Below, in pieces: positions 1 to 7,744 of a stretch of 64,000 nucleotides of DNA. The translations under genes and the position numbers were made by a program. The stretch lies in NCBI GenBank assembly GCA_023228995.1, contig JALOAD010000013.1, positions 6,342 through 70,341 on the forward strand, in the 5' to 3' direction. Every line of letters starts with the position of its first letter. Positions within the stretch are counted from its first letter, which is position 1. This DNA is from JALOAD01 sp023228995 [NCBI: Candidatus Muiribacterium halophilum]. Its GTDB lineage: Bacteria > Muiribacteriota > Muiribacteriia > Muiribacteriales. The notes under the pieces were generated by a model, which was given only the letters and a program-made list of their open reading frames with translations, did no database searches and was not told where the DNA came from.

Positions 1-294
1 TAATTATCTCTTAATCTATTTTCAATAATCTCACAATAGTTATGACTTATCTCTGAGCAAATATAGTTACGATTGAATCTCTTTTAGCAACTATTGCTAC
101 CTGTACCTACAAATGGATCATATATAATATCATTTTCATTTGTGAAAATAGTAATTATTTTTTTCAACTAATTCTTCTGGAAAATTGCTTTATGTTCTTT
201 TGATATTTTCTTACCTCGTTTAATGTTCCCCTCTCAAAATTACATATATCAAATTATCTGCTTATTGCTTGATTGTTGTCAAATTCCCACCATA
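1..294 (-). pseudogene. Frameshifted C-terminal part of a DNA methyltransferase
   Basis: Read on the minus strand across frames, this stretch gives the end of an SPPY/DPPY-type DNA methyltransferase. NFERGTLN is followed by KKISKEHKAIF, then PEELVEK, then NDIIYDPFVGTGS (SAM-binding motif I of the beta class), and finally RNYICSEISHNYCEI. No single frame is open: at least four one-base shifts, mostly in A/T runs, separate these blocks. The left end runs off the window. The intact enzyme at 39187-39945 has the same ending layout (DPFMG..., RNYIGSELDQEHY). Either a decayed gene or a poorly polished stretch of sequence. Confidence 0.6.
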
Positions 295-558
295 TTAAAG
301 TTTTTCAGTTTTAAGTGTTATTATATTGTTTTCTATAATAATTTCTTTTACTATATCACCAGACCATTCTTTATTGAAATAACCCATATCAAATAAGCCA
401 ACACTTATATAAGGACCACCGGTTGGATCAACCATATTAAGAAGATCATTTTCATCATAACCACATCTACAAAATTGTAGATTCATTTCTAATTCATATA
501 AATCATTTGATTTTTTATCAATGATTATTTTTTCCTTATATCTATTATAACAAATCAT
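295..558 (-). CDS. Hypothetical protein, 87 aa
   Basis: Function not recognised. The start is set at the ATG giving MICYNRYKEK, because a host-type -7 box (TATATTTGC, 574-582) lies just upstream and would overlap any earlier start. A GGPYISVGLFDMGYF stretch in the middle looks like a folded core, and a short FCRCG holds two cysteines. It is the promoter-distal neighbour of a long minus-strand run of small genes (295-4439). Probably early expressed; role unknown. Confidence 0.6.
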   Translation of the reverse strand: MICYNRYKEKIIIDKKSNDLYELEMNLQFCRCGYDENDLLNMVDPTGGPYISVGLFDMGYFNKEWSGDIVKEIIIENNIITLKTEKL

Positions 559-573
559 AATATTTATTTTTTT

Positions 574-582
574 GCAAATATA
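574..582 (-). promoter_or_regulatory. Bacteroidota-type promoter, -7 box
   Basis: TATATTTGC on the minus strand matches the Bacteroidota -7 consensus TAnnTTTG. It ends about 15 nt before the ATG at 558, so the leader is very short. Confidence 0.55.
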
Positions 583-585
583 CAA

Positions 586-1248
586 TTATTTTTTATCATC
601 ACCAAATAAATTATCTATAATTGTATTTCTTTTTAATCTAATATATTGATTAACATTTATTTTACTACGAAATACTTTTATCAATTCTTCTTCAATTAAA
701 GGTTTACTAATATAAAATAAATTAGGACAATTATCGAAAGTATCAAATCCTATTTTAGTATTATCATTTATTAAAATTGATTTTAAGTTTATACAACTAT
801 CAAAAGCATTTCTATCAATATATTCTACAATAGGCATATTAACATTTTCTATTTCTTTACAATTCCAAAAACTACCATTGCCAATTGTTAAGACATTCAA
901 AAAATTAATATTTTTCAATTTTTTACAATAAGCAAAAGCACAATCATCTATATACTTGATATTAGGTATATTTATTTCAGTGAGATTATAACAACTATAA
1001 AAAACACATGGTTCAATTAGTTTTAGTTTGGGAAATTTTATAGAATATAATTTGGAGCAATAACCAAATGCTCTCTCTTCAATGCATAATACATTTTCAC
1101 CATATATAGTTTCTAATTTAGAATTACGTACAATTGCATCATCTTTTATAATAACAACAGTATCTGGTAAAATAGCATCTATCACATCATCATTAATACC
1201 AATTAAAGTCTTTTTATCTGGTGATAATTTATAGTAACTTTCACCCAT
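586..1248 (-). CDS. BspA-like leucine-rich-repeat protein
   Basis: About six repeats of roughly 22 residues follow the BspA (LRR_5) pattern, alternating cysteine-containing loops such as AFGYCSKLYSIKFP, VFYSCYNLTEINIP and AFAYCKKLKNINF. No signal peptide or anchor is visible, so it is probably cytoplasmic and a protein-protein interaction scaffold rather than a surface adhesin. Its first bases overlap the end of the upstream gene by 8 nt, which implies co-transcription. Family assignment is from repeat pattern; the ligand is unknown. Confidence 0.7.
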   Translation of the reverse strand: MGESYYKLSPDKKTLIGINDDVIDAILPDTVVIIKDDAIVRNSKLETIYGENVLCIEERAFGYCSKLYSIKFPKLKLIEPCVFYSCYNLTEINIPNIKYIDDCAFAYCKKLKNINFLNVLTIGNGSFWNCKEIENVNMPIVEYIDRNAFDSCINLKSILINDNTKIGFDTFDNCPNLFYISKPLIEEELIKVFRSKINVNQYIRLKRNTIIDNLFGDDKK

Positions 1249-1714
1249 AAGATTTTTCTTTTCTTATATTCAATTTCCACTTAAATATATTAGGTTTATA
1301 TTTATATTTTATATTTTCACCACCTATTTTTTTTGGATATAAAGTAAATCTATAATTTAATAATTTGAAATTAATAGTTAATTTTTTTATTAATTGGCAA
1401 CCATTATTATAATAGTAATACCAAGAATTTAAGGCATATAATTCACTATCGACTTTATATAAATTAATGAAATAATCTAATTGTTCATAATTAATATTTC
1501 TTGATGGGAAATTTGGGAAAGTTGTAAATATTTCACCAGTTTCAACCCATGTTAATGTCAATTTATTTGATACACAATCATGATTTATACATTGATAGCC
1601 ATCTTTTAATGATACATCACTATCAGTTGTATGTTCAACTAATGATTCATAATAATCTTGATGAGTTATTATTAATTTTTCTTTACAAAAGGGGCAATAT
1701 ATATTATAATTCAT
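1241..1714 (-). CDS. Small zinc-ribbon-like protein
   Basis: 157 aa, starting with NYNIYCPFCKEKL and followed about 35 residues later by GYQCINHDCVSNKL. The CxxC plus CxxxxC spacing suggests one bound zinc. The remainder is rich in Tyr/Asn/Lys with no recognised fold. It sits in the minus-strand small-gene operon, overlapping the LRR gene by 8 nt. A nucleic-acid or protein adaptor is possible, but nothing in the sequence fixes the role. Confidence 0.6.
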   Translation of the reverse strand: MNYNIYCPFCKEKLIITHQDYYESLVEHTTDSDVSLKDGYQCINHDCVSNKLTLTWVETGEIFTTFPNFPSRNINYEQLDYFINLYKVDSELYALNSWYYYYNNGCQLIKKLTINFKLLNYRFTLYPKKIGGENIKYKYKPNIFKWKLNIRKEKSYG

Positions 1715-1716
1715 AA

Positions 1717-1935
1717 TTAATTATTTAATAATTTATTAATTTTTTCATTCCTAAATTTAGATAAAAGTTTAAATCTTGTAATAGCATAAACTTTATTAAC
1801 ATCATTCACAACAATTACACATAAAATCACATTATGATTAACCTTAGATTTAATTATATACAGAACTTTATATATTCTACCAACCACAAGCCCTGAGTCT
1901 TCTAAATTTGAATTATCTATACAAACAACTTTCAT
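1717..1935 (-). CDS. Small paralogous protein with shared C-terminal tail
   Basis: 72 aa. The N-terminus MKVVCIDNSN...GLVVGRIYKV matches those of 2191-2403, 3361-3588 and 12645-12893: M-K-x-x-C-I-[DNK] then a GK/GR-x-Y turn, which suggests a small beta-barrel (SH3-like) fold. It ends FRNEKINKLLNN, the tail shared with several unrelated small proteins in this window. It follows the zinc-ribbon gene by 2 nt in the operon. Function unknown. Confidence 0.65.
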   Translation of the reverse strand: MKVVCIDNSNLEDSGLVVGRIYKVLYIIKSKVNHNVILCVIVVNDVNKVYAITRFKLLSKFRNEKINKLLNN

Positions 1936-1945
1936 TATAATATTT

Positions 1946-2188
1946 TTATTTAGTTTTGATATATTTCTTAAACTTTTCTATGTCTGTACCACAATCTACA
2001 AAATCATCACTTATTATTGGATTATCTGATGAACTTATATCATAATAGTTTGCTTTTATATAGACACCATAATTATATCTTGCTGAAAATAATACATGTC
2101 TAATATCATGTGTAGATAAAAAGTCTATTAATTCTTTTCGCTGAATTGGATCTTCAACTTTCACTAATGCTGGTTTTGTTTTATTCAT
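1946..2188 (-). CDS. Hypothetical protein, 80 aa
   Basis: No family recognised. Alternating charged and aromatic residues (ARYNYGVYIKANYYDI) suggest a small alpha/beta domain; an early segment, IQRKELIDFLSTHDI, looks helical. No membrane segment, signal or metal motif. Tightly packed between two paralogues, 10 nt and 2 nt away, so it is part of the same transcript. Confidence 0.55.
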   Translation of the reverse strand: MNKTKPALVKVEDPIQRKELIDFLSTHDIRHVLFSARYNYGVYIKANYYDISSSDNPIISDDFVDCGTDIEKFKKYIKTK

Positions 2189-2190
2189 AA

Positions 2191-2403
2191 TTAAGTATTT
2201 AATATTTGTTCAATTTTTTCATCTCTAAATGTAGATAATTCTATAAATCTTGTTGTCTTATATGAGCCAATAAATTTACCCACATCAATAGTATACATTT
2301 GTTCTCCATTATTTGATATATCAATTGTTATAACATCATATATTTTACCTATAATCAGTGTTGTTTTTTCAAGTAGTGTATTATCTATGCAAATAACTTT
2401 CAT
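2191..2403 (-). CDS. Small paralogous protein with shared C-terminal tail
   Basis: 70 aa paralogue of 1717-1935: MKVICIDNTLLEKTTLIIG then GKIYDV, a TTRF segment, and the tail FRDEKIEQILNT. The body has diverged much more than the two ends, so the ends are probably the constrained parts. It overlaps the 3' end of the denV gene by 23 nt, so translation may be coupled. Function unknown. Confidence 0.65.
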   Translation of the reverse strand: MKVICIDNTLLEKTTLIIGKIYDVITIDISNNGEQMYTIDVGKFIGSYKTTRFIELSTFRDEKIEQILNT

Positions 2404-2845
2404 AATTATTATATAATATATTAATTGCCTTTTCTTTGGATATAACTTTCCTATAATAATGCCATTCTTTTTTATTTGATTTTGTTAATCTTTCGGTAAT
2501 TCTTTCTTGAATTATTTTTTTATCACTTTCATTTATAGTATAATCTGATGTTTTTTTATTTTCATAACAATCCCAATTATCTATATAATTTTGGACATTG
2601 AAACCTCTATTAATGCATTCATTATATATTTCTATATACCTACTTTTAGTTAGATCTGGTTTATCTATAAAAAACAAAACATGACCTTTTCCTAAAATAA
2701 AGTTTTTAGGTATAGTACCTATATTACCAATCTTATTAATTCTATCTTTATAGACTGAAGGTAATCTTTTAATTTCTCTATGCTCAGTAAGTAAATGTTC
2801 ATCTGTTAATGTTTTCACATTTGCACCTATATTAATTCTTGTCAT
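2381..2845 (-). CDS. denV: Pyrimidine dimer DNA glycosylase (endonuclease V)
   Basis: 154 aa, close in length to T4 endonuclease V (138 aa), and collinear with it. The protein starts MTRINIGANVK, giving Thr2 (the N-terminal nucleophile after Met removal) and Arg3. HLLTEHREIKRLP then supplies the catalytic Glu at about residue 24. FILGKGHVLFFIDK and NRGFNVQNY follow, as in the T4 family. The enzyme excises cyclobutane pyrimidine dimers and nicks the abasic site. It lies in the small-gene operon with no other repair gene beside it. Recognised from memory of the T4 sequence; the motifs make the call firm. Confidence 0.93.
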   Translation of the reverse strand: MTRINIGANVKTLTDEHLLTEHREIKRLPSVYKDRINKIGNIGTIPKNFILGKGHVLFFIDKPDLTKSRYIEIYNECINRGFNVQNYIDNWDCYENKKTSDYTINESDKKIIQERITERLTKSNKKEWHYYRKVISKEKAINILYNNYESYLHR

Positions 2846-3120
2846 AAAATTTTTCTTAATAATTTATCTCGTTTATATTGCACATAATAATAATCTTTTT
2901 GACGCAGCCATTTTTCATTTATATCTAACCAATTAATAGTTGATGATTTTTGCCAATAGAAAGCACCACCTACAAAATTTATATCTTTCATATATAATAA
3001 TGAATTTATAATATCTAATATATCCATTTGACAATAGAACACATACTCATCATAAGCATTATTATCTTTCAAAAATAATATAAAAGAATCTACTTCAATA
3101 ACTGTGGAAAGTTGTACCAT
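2842..3120 (-). CDS. Hypothetical protein, 92 aa
   Basis: No family recognised. Hydrophobic and aromatic residues are interspersed without a clear membrane span (ILFLKDNNAYDEYVFYCQMD). The C-terminus, YKRDKLLRKIL, is a weak relative of the shared R-x-x-K-L tail. The gene overlaps the denV start by 4 nt (ATGA type), implying translational coupling with denV. Confidence 0.55.
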   Translation of the reverse strand: MVQLSTVIEVDSFILFLKDNNAYDEYVFYCQMDILDIINSLLYMKDINFVGGAFYWQKSSTINWLDINEKWLRQKDYYYVQYKRDKLLRKIL

Positions 3121-3131
3121 ATTTGATGATA

Positions 3132-3356
3132 TTAATGATTATATGGATAATTTATATTTGTTAAGTTCTGAAATTTTAATTTATCACCACACATAGGACA
3201 ATGTGTAATCATTATTATATTTTTATCACTAAATACTCTATCTGGATTTCCAAAATCCAGATAAAATTCATCTTCATATCTACCTATATAAATATGATTT
3301 CCTAAATCAACATATTTCTCAGTATTCATACTGATTTTTTCACAAATTTTACACAT
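3132..3356 (-). CDS. Small zinc-ribbon protein
   Basis: 74 aa with MCKICEKI at the start and THCPMCGDKL near residue 57: two CxxC pairs about 50 residues apart, the classic zinc-ribbon layout. The middle (YIGRYEDEFYLDFG) looks like beta strands. Such small ribbon proteins are common in phage early regions; a nucleic-acid partner is only a guess. Confidence 0.65.
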   Translation of the reverse strand: MCKICEKISMNTEKYVDLGNHIYIGRYEDEFYLDFGNPDRVFSDKNIIMITHCPMCGDKLKFQNLTNINYPYNH

Positions 3357-3360
3357 AATC

Positions 3361-3588
3361 TTAATTTTTAATATTTAATTTATCTAATTTATTTTTCCTA
3401 AAATCTTTTAATGGTATAAATCTAATATGATTATAATATATTTTTCTACCATTATCACAATAGATCAAAACTTCAACATCTTCAAATTCAGAAGGATCAT
3501 TCAAAGCTTTATATTTTTTACCAATTGTTAAAAAATTATGTAAATTACTATATTTCATTTCATCATCATTGATACATATGATTATCAC
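3361..3588 (-). CDS. Small paralogous protein with shared C-terminal tail
   Basis: 75 aa. The opening MIIICINDDEMKY and the segment TIGKKYKAL match the beta-barrel-like family at 1717 and 2191, and the end FRKNKLDKLNIKN is a variant of the common tail. The HIRFIPL segment before the tail corresponds to ITRFKLL and TTRFIEL in the two paralogues. This pattern points to duplication within the phage. Confidence 0.65.
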   Translation of the reverse strand: MIIICINDDEMKYSNLHNFLTIGKKYKALNDPSEFEDVEVLIYCDNGRKIYYNHIRFIPLKDFRKNKLDKLNIKN

Positions 3589-3590
3589 AT

Positions 3591-3758
3591 CTATTCATTT
3601 AATAATTTATTAATTTTTTTTTCACGTTGTTGTTGTTGTTGTTGTTCTTGTAACATTAATACAAACTCATCATTCAATGTAATACATAGACCAAATGTAC
3701 TACATTGTCCATGTGTAATTAATGTTTCTAAATCGAATTGTATATCATCTCTATTCAT
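3591..3758 (-). CDS. Short protein with Gln run and shared C-terminal tail
   Basis: 55 aa from the ATG at 3758 (MNRDDIQFDL), chosen because the host-type -7 box TATTTTTGC (3763-3771) would lie inside any longer reading. A CAA-repeat encodes a run of glutamines (LQEQQQQQQR). The protein then ends REKKINKLLNE, almost the same tail as 1717-1935. The Gln run may be a flexible spacer holding the tail away from the body. Role unknown. Confidence 0.6.
   Translation of the reverse strand: MNRDDIQFDLETLITHGQCSTFGLCITLNDEFVLMLQEQQQQQQREKKINKLLNE
3628..3648. repeat. GTT/CAA triplet microsatellite
   Basis: Six consecutive GTT triplets, encoding Gln on the minus strand, just before the C-terminal tail of the 3591-3758 gene. 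In-frame slippage here would only change linker length. Confidence 0.8.
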
Positions 3759-3762
3759 GTTT

Positions 3763-3771
3763 GCAAAAATA
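3763..3771 (-). promoter_or_regulatory. Bacteroidota-type promoter, -7 box
   Basis: TATTTTTGC on the minus strand fits TAnnTTTG and lies 4 nt before the ATG at 3758, giving an almost leaderless mRNA for 3591-3758 and genes downstream. Confidence 0.45.
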
Positions 3772-3806
3772 TGATTTTTTTTTATATCTACCAAATAAAT
3801 TGAATT

Positions 3807-4439
3807 TTATTTTTTAATAATCCACCAAGTGCCTGCAAATTCATCAGTTATATTAAGTTCATATTCATATTGTTGAGTAAATTCATCAATGGCTGGATTT
3901 ACACCAAACATACCTATATATTTAGAATCATCACCTGTTTGCCCTATATAAGGATTCCATGCATATATTGGTACGTCCTTATCATCACCAAAATCTATTT
4001 TTAGATAATCATGTCCAAATAATATACCACCTTTCTTGACTTTACTATACCAACAATTAATATCATCTTTAACTCCTTGGTATGTGTGATTGGCATCTAT
4101 GTATACAAAATCTAAGGATTCATCTGCAAACAAATTACAAGCCACATTACTTCTACATCTTAACATATGAGCTCTTTCTACAAAATCATTTATATTTTCC
4201 ATAGCTTCTTTATAAACATCAGTATAATTTTCATGATTGGAAAAATCATCATATTCTTCTCTGGATAAAGGTCTCCAGACATCAACCATATATAAATTAA
4301 TAACATTATCATGACTCAAAATCTCTCTTGAGAACTCACCTTTGAATGTGCCTACTTCAACACCAGATAAATTATGTTTATCTGCAAATAAAATACCCAA
4401 TAAAGCATTTCTATTTATATTGTGAATTTTTTTATTCAT
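3807..4439 (-). CDS. Class I SAM-dependent methyltransferase
   Basis: 210 aa with the features of Methyltransf_24-type enzymes. GVEVGTFKGEFS (about 26-37) is the glycine-rich SAM loop; LYMVDVWRP ends in an acidic residue expected to bind the ribose. DFVYIDANHTYQGVKDD and then VKKGGILFGHDY are the classical later motifs of the family. Such enzymes usually methylate small molecules, sugars or proteins, not DNA. It heads the minus-strand small-gene run and is divergent from the restriction-enzyme-like gene. Substrate unknown. Confidence 0.75.
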   Translation of the reverse strand: MNKKIHNINRNALLGILFADKHNLSGVEVGTFKGEFSREILSHDNVINLYMVDVWRPLSREEYDDFSNHENYTDVYKEAMENINDFVERAHMLRCRSNVACNLFADESLDFVYIDANHTYQGVKDDINCWYSKVKKGGILFGHDYLKIDFGDDKDVPIYAWNPYIGQTGDDSKYIGMFGVNPAIDEFTQQYEYELNITDEFAGTWWIIKK

Positions 4440-4528
4440 TTTTGTTTTTATTGATTATAGTAAATTATTTAATTTAGTTCACTTGAAATAGAAATAATTT
4501 CAGAAAAGTTAATATTTTATTAAAAATA

Positions 4529-4560
4529 TTTGGTTATATTAAAAATATATTATATATTTG
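4529..4560 (+). promoter_or_regulatory. Bacteroidota-type promoter
   Basis: TTTG at 4529-4532, a 20-nt spacer, then TATATTTG at 4553-4560: a full match to the Bacteroidota -33/-7 consensus. The ATG of the next gene follows within 5 nt of the -7 box. Confidence 0.75.
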
Positions 4561-4564
4561 TATT

Positions 4565-5143
4565 ATGAATAACGAAGAAATAGAAATATTTTTAAAAAAT
4601 AACTTAAAAGATTTTACTATAAACACATCTTTACAACAAAGATCAGTTGCTGATATCATTGAATATAAATGTTGTAAATTAGCTAAAGATGAATACACTG
4701 ATATATATTTACCAGCTAAATCAAAAAGATCAATTGAAGATTTTTGCTTAGTATCAGATACTACTAATTGTTTTGATGTAAAAACACATCATATACAAGA
4801 AAGTGGATTTTCAATGCCTAATTTAATATCAATAGATAGATTACGTAAATTATTATTAGACTCTAAAATAACTTTATCATATGTATTTATAGATTATAAA
4901 AGAATAGACAATAAAATTGTAATAGAAAATATAAATATTAAATATATATGGCAATTGGATTGGTCTGTTTTAAGTATAGGTTCTTTAGGAAAAGGACAAT
5001 TGCAAATCTTAGATAATAATAAGGAAATGAAATATACAGATGTTGGTAGAGAAGAGTGGTCTAAAATATTATTACAAAAAGGTTATGAGTATAACCTGAA
5101 ACAAATGCAAAAAATACAAAAGGAAATTAAAAATTGGCAATAA
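4565..5143 (+). CDS. Probable type II restriction endonuclease (PD-(D/E)xK fold)
   Basis: 192 aa. The core reads SIEDFCLVSDTTNCFDVKTHH, quoted here in parts as IEDFCLVSD and CFDVKTHH. Asp71-x-Lys73 fits the catalytic D/E-x-K of PD-(D/E)xK nucleases, with acidic residues (Glu58, Asp59, Asp65) as candidates for the first metal ligand. FSMPNLISIDRL after it is typical of restriction-enzyme-like phage and bacterial proteins that take Mg2+. It faces a DNA methyltransferase tail to tail across a shared terminator, the arrangement of a type II restriction-modification pair. Specificity cannot be read. Confidence is moderate because the fold is inferred from a short motif and context. Confidence 0.6.
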   Translation: MNNEEIEIFLKNNLKDFTINTSLQQRSVADIIEYKCCKLAKDEYTDIYLPAKSKRSIEDFCLVSDTTNCFDVKTHHIQESGFSMPNLISIDRLRKLLLDSKITLSYVFIDYKRIDNKIVIENINIKYIWQLDWSVLSIGSLGKGQLQILDNNKEMKYTDVGREEWSKILLQKGYEYNLKQMQKIQKEIKNWQ

Positions 5144-5174
5144 AAAAGAGAGTTAATTTTTAACTCTCTTTTTT
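5143..5174. terminator. Bidirectional terminator between nuclease and methyltransferase genes
   Basis: AAAAGAGAGTTAA pairs with TTAACTCTCTTTT around a very short loop, with A-run on the left and T-run on the right, so it can terminate both convergent genes. Confidence 0.8.
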
Positions 5175-6749
5175 ATATAAAGTATTTAATATAGATATAT
5201 TAACCTCTAATCCATTTTTCTTATCTAGTATTAATTTTTTAACTATTTTAACTATTTCTAATTTAGTTTCTTTTTTCACCCAATTTGGATATGGTAATTT
5301 TTCTATATCTTTACTTTGAATATTTTTAGTATGATTAATTACTTTCTTCAAAATATCATTACATAAATCTGTAAGTAACCATCCTAAAATAAAAAATAAT
5401 TCATCTTTATTTACACAATCCTTCAATATTATAATAGGTGATCCATTATCTATTATATAACCATTTGGTAAATACCTAGCTTTTATTCTACTTGATATTA
5501 ATTGCCAAGTAATACCTTCTTTACCAAAGAAAGATTTACCACCCACACCACCTAAATACCAATTTCCATTTTTCTTATATGTATAACATGCATCTCCATC
5601 ATCTTTCCAATATATAACAGTTGTTGGTTTTGAATATAATATTTCATTAGTTGCTTTATTATAATATCTATAATTATCATTGGGTAATTCAATGATCTCA
5701 TTATTTTTCTTAGTTATACTAACATTACGTCTATTAACACCATTCTTTTCAAGTTCAGATATTTCATATTTTCTTTTATCTGATAAAATATTATTTTTAG
5801 CTCTTGATATTTCATTTTTTAATGTAATTGGATCTTCAAAGAAATTAAAATCATATTCTTCTATTATTTTATTATCATTAATATCTCTTAAAAAATATTC
5901 ATTTTTACCAGTAGTCATTCCACCACTACCAATTACATAGTCAGATAATAATTCATTATTAAAATATTTAATATATTCATTTTGAATTGACCATGAGAAA
6001 TTATCTGTAATCTTCATATTCTTATATGATATTTTCACATTATCCAATGTTATATAATTCTTATTCAATGATTTATAATGTTTTATTATTATCATAGGAT
6101 AATTAGTTTCATCTGAAAAATAATCTAATTTATTAATAATATTATATCCAGTATCACATAAATAATATCTTAATCCTTTCATAGTTTTTATAGTTAAGAA
6201 GGTATCAGATAATATGAATATTAATTCACCTTTTTCTTTTAATGATTCTAAGGATTTAATCATAAAAAAAGAATATGTTTCTTTTTTTATTTTCATATTG
6301 TTTCTTTTACCATAAAGTTTATCTAAACTATTTTGTAGTTTAGGATCGATAGTACCACCAAATGGTGGATTTCCTATTATGTAATCAAATTTAATATCAG
6401 TATTATAAGTAAAATAATCACCCAAGTATAGATTATTATCTAATGGAAAATAACCATATTTATTTTTAATATTATTAATACATAAATCATATTGTATAGG
6501 ATCATATTCACATCCAAATATATTAAATTTTAATATTAAATCTAATTTATCTTGAATAGTTCCACTATATAATGGTAAAAATTTATCTATTAAAGTTAAT
6601 ATAAAATTACCACTTCCAAAGGAAGGTTCTAGTATTTTATCATCCAATTGAAAAATGTAATCATTTAATATTTCATTGCATTTTTCAATTGGTGTCATAA
6701 ATTGTCCTAGTTGTTTCTTTTTAGTTCTACTTGTTTTTACTTCGGCCAT
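5160..6749 (-). CDS. N6-adenine DNA methyltransferase (Eco57I-like)
   Basis: 529 aa. Motif I LEPSFGSGNF (about 40-49) binds SAM; motif IV IIGNPPFGGT (about 125-134) is the NPPF catalytic loop of gamma-class adenine methyltransferases. The order motif I then IV, and the LGQFMTP segment near residue 15, fit Eco57I/type II gamma enzymes. The C-terminal half (GGVGGKSFFGKEGITW and beyond) is probably the target-recognition part. Paired tail to tail with the 4565-5143 nuclease-like gene, it could be the protecting half of a restriction system, or protect phage DNA from host restriction. Confidence 0.88.
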   Translation of the reverse strand: MAEVKTSRTKKKQLGQFMTPIEKCNEILNDYIFQLDDKILEPSFGSGNFILTLIDKFLPLYSGTIQDKLDLILKFNIFGCEYDPIQYDLCINNIKNKYGYFPLDNNLYLGDYFTYNTDIKFDYIIGNPPFGGTIDPKLQNSLDKLYGKRNNMKIKKETYSFFMIKSLESLKEKGELIFILSDTFLTIKTMKGLRYYLCDTGYNIINKLDYFSDETNYPMIIIKHYKSLNKNYITLDNVKISYKNMKITDNFSWSIQNEYIKYFNNELLSDYVIGSGGMTTGKNEYFLRDINDNKIIEEYDFNFFEDPITLKNEISRAKNNILSDKRKYEISELEKNGVNRRNVSITKKNNEIIELPNDNYRYYNKATNEILYSKPTTVIYWKDDGDACYTYKKNGNWYLGGVGGKSFFGKEGITWQLISSRIKARYLPNGYIIDNGSPIIILKDCVNKDELFFILGWLLTDLCNDILKKVINHTKNIQSKDIEKLPYPNWVKKETKLEIVKIVKKLILDKKNGLEVNISILNTLYKKES

Positions 6750-6778
6750 ATAAATTATATGATAAATAATACTATAAG

Positions 6779-6886
6779 TTAATTATTAAAATAATAATCT
6801 TCCATCTTGTTGATATTTAATAATAAAATCTTAATTTGATTTTCAATTGTTTTCATTTCTTGTTGCACTAATACTATGCTCTCCAT
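6779..6886 (-). CDS. Possible 35-aa protein
   Basis: An ATG-initiated frame of 35 codons (MESIVLVQQEMKTIENQ...) ends in TAA at 6779. Composition is that of a short amphipathic helix with an acidic/aromatic end (MEDYYFNN). It lies upstream of the methyltransferase gene on the same strand, 30 nt away. No promoter match was seen, so this may be spurious. Confidence 0.35.
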   Translation of the reverse strand: MESIVLVQQEMKTIENQIKILLLNINKMEDYYFNN

Positions 6887-6929
6887 ATGTTAAATATTTT
6901 TAATTTGAGATTATATAATGAATTTTTAT

Positions 6930-6959
6930 TTTGTTTATTAAATAAATATTGTATATTTG
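6930..6959 (+). promoter_or_regulatory. Bacteroidota-type promoter with structured leader
   Basis: TTTG (6930-6933) and TATATTTG (6952-6959) precede the 7023 gene. The leader contains GGTGTTATCACC (6975-6986), a small perfect hairpin with a TTAT loop. Confidence 0.6.
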
Positions 6960-7022
6960 CATAATTAATATACATGGTGTTATCACCTATATAATTCACA
7001 AAAAAAATTAATAAAAAATAAT

Positions 7023-7460
7023 ATGTATAAAATATATGATTATATAGTATCTAAAACAAATGAAGATAATTTGATTAAAAATAAGATATATATTATACTT
7101 GATATTGAAAGATTTTCAAATGGACTTAATACATATGTTAAAAATTTCTATATTAAAAATGAAAAAGGTGAAAAAAAATACTATCCTAAAGAATATTTCT
7201 TAAATATGAATGAATCACATAGATTATATAAAAAAATTCTTCTAACTTTTCTAAATTGGAAAAAATTAGAAGAAGATTTTCATTCTTATTTACAAATTAA
7301 TAATCTAAACATAGATCAATATATTAGAAGTTGTACTAGTTTTTATCATCTATTTCATTGGTATGGAGCATATGATAAAATAAAAAAAGAGTGGATTGAT
7401 AATTCAAAAGAACTAAATGTTTACTTCAGAGATTTTAAGATTAACAATTTAGGAATATGA
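7023..7460 (+). CDS. Hypothetical protein with shared C-terminal tail
   Basis: 145 aa, no family recognised. A basic early part (YVKNFYIKNEKGEKKYYPKE) is followed by an aromatic stretch around residue 110 (CTSFYHLFHWYGAYD). The end is YFRDFKINNLGI, matching the R-x-x-K-I-x-x-L tail. A strong host-type promoter lies 64 nt upstream. The stop codon overlaps the next ATG (ATGA). Confidence 0.65.
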   Translation: MYKIYDYIVSKTNEDNLIKNKIYIILDIERFSNGLNTYVKNFYIKNEKGEKKYYPKEYFLNMNESHRLYKKILLTFLNWKKLEEDFHSYLQINNLNIDQYIRSCTSFYHLFHWYGAYDKIKKEWIDNSKELNVYFRDFKINNLGI

Positions 7461-7573
7461 TATATACTGGAATAAAAAGAAATTTTACCTATTCTATTAA
7501 AGTTAGTAATCCATGTATTGTTAATGATAATAATAAATATTTAATTAAGAAGATTTTTAACAAAGGTATATAG
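7457..7573 (+). CDS. Small 38-aa protein coupled to 7023-7460
   Basis: The ATG at 7457 overlaps the TGA of the preceding gene (ATGA), and 38 codons follow (MIYTGIKRNFTYSIKVSN...). The protein is basic and ends IKKIFNKGI. Position and coupling support it; nothing identifies its function. The next 170 bases, to 7744, show only short frames and an AT-rich leader. Confidence 0.4.
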   Translation: MIYTGIKRNFTYSIKVSNPCIVNDNNKYLIKKIFNKGI

Positions 7574-7744
7574 AAATGACAATAAAAGGTCATATAGTTT
7601 ATATATCAGAATACCAATCATTTTGATTGTATATGATCCAAAATAGTTACTAATTCTATGAATACTACAAATACACACTAAACCAACATAAAAATTATTT
7701 ATTTATAAACAATCTGATAATATTTGATATAATAAATAAAAAAT

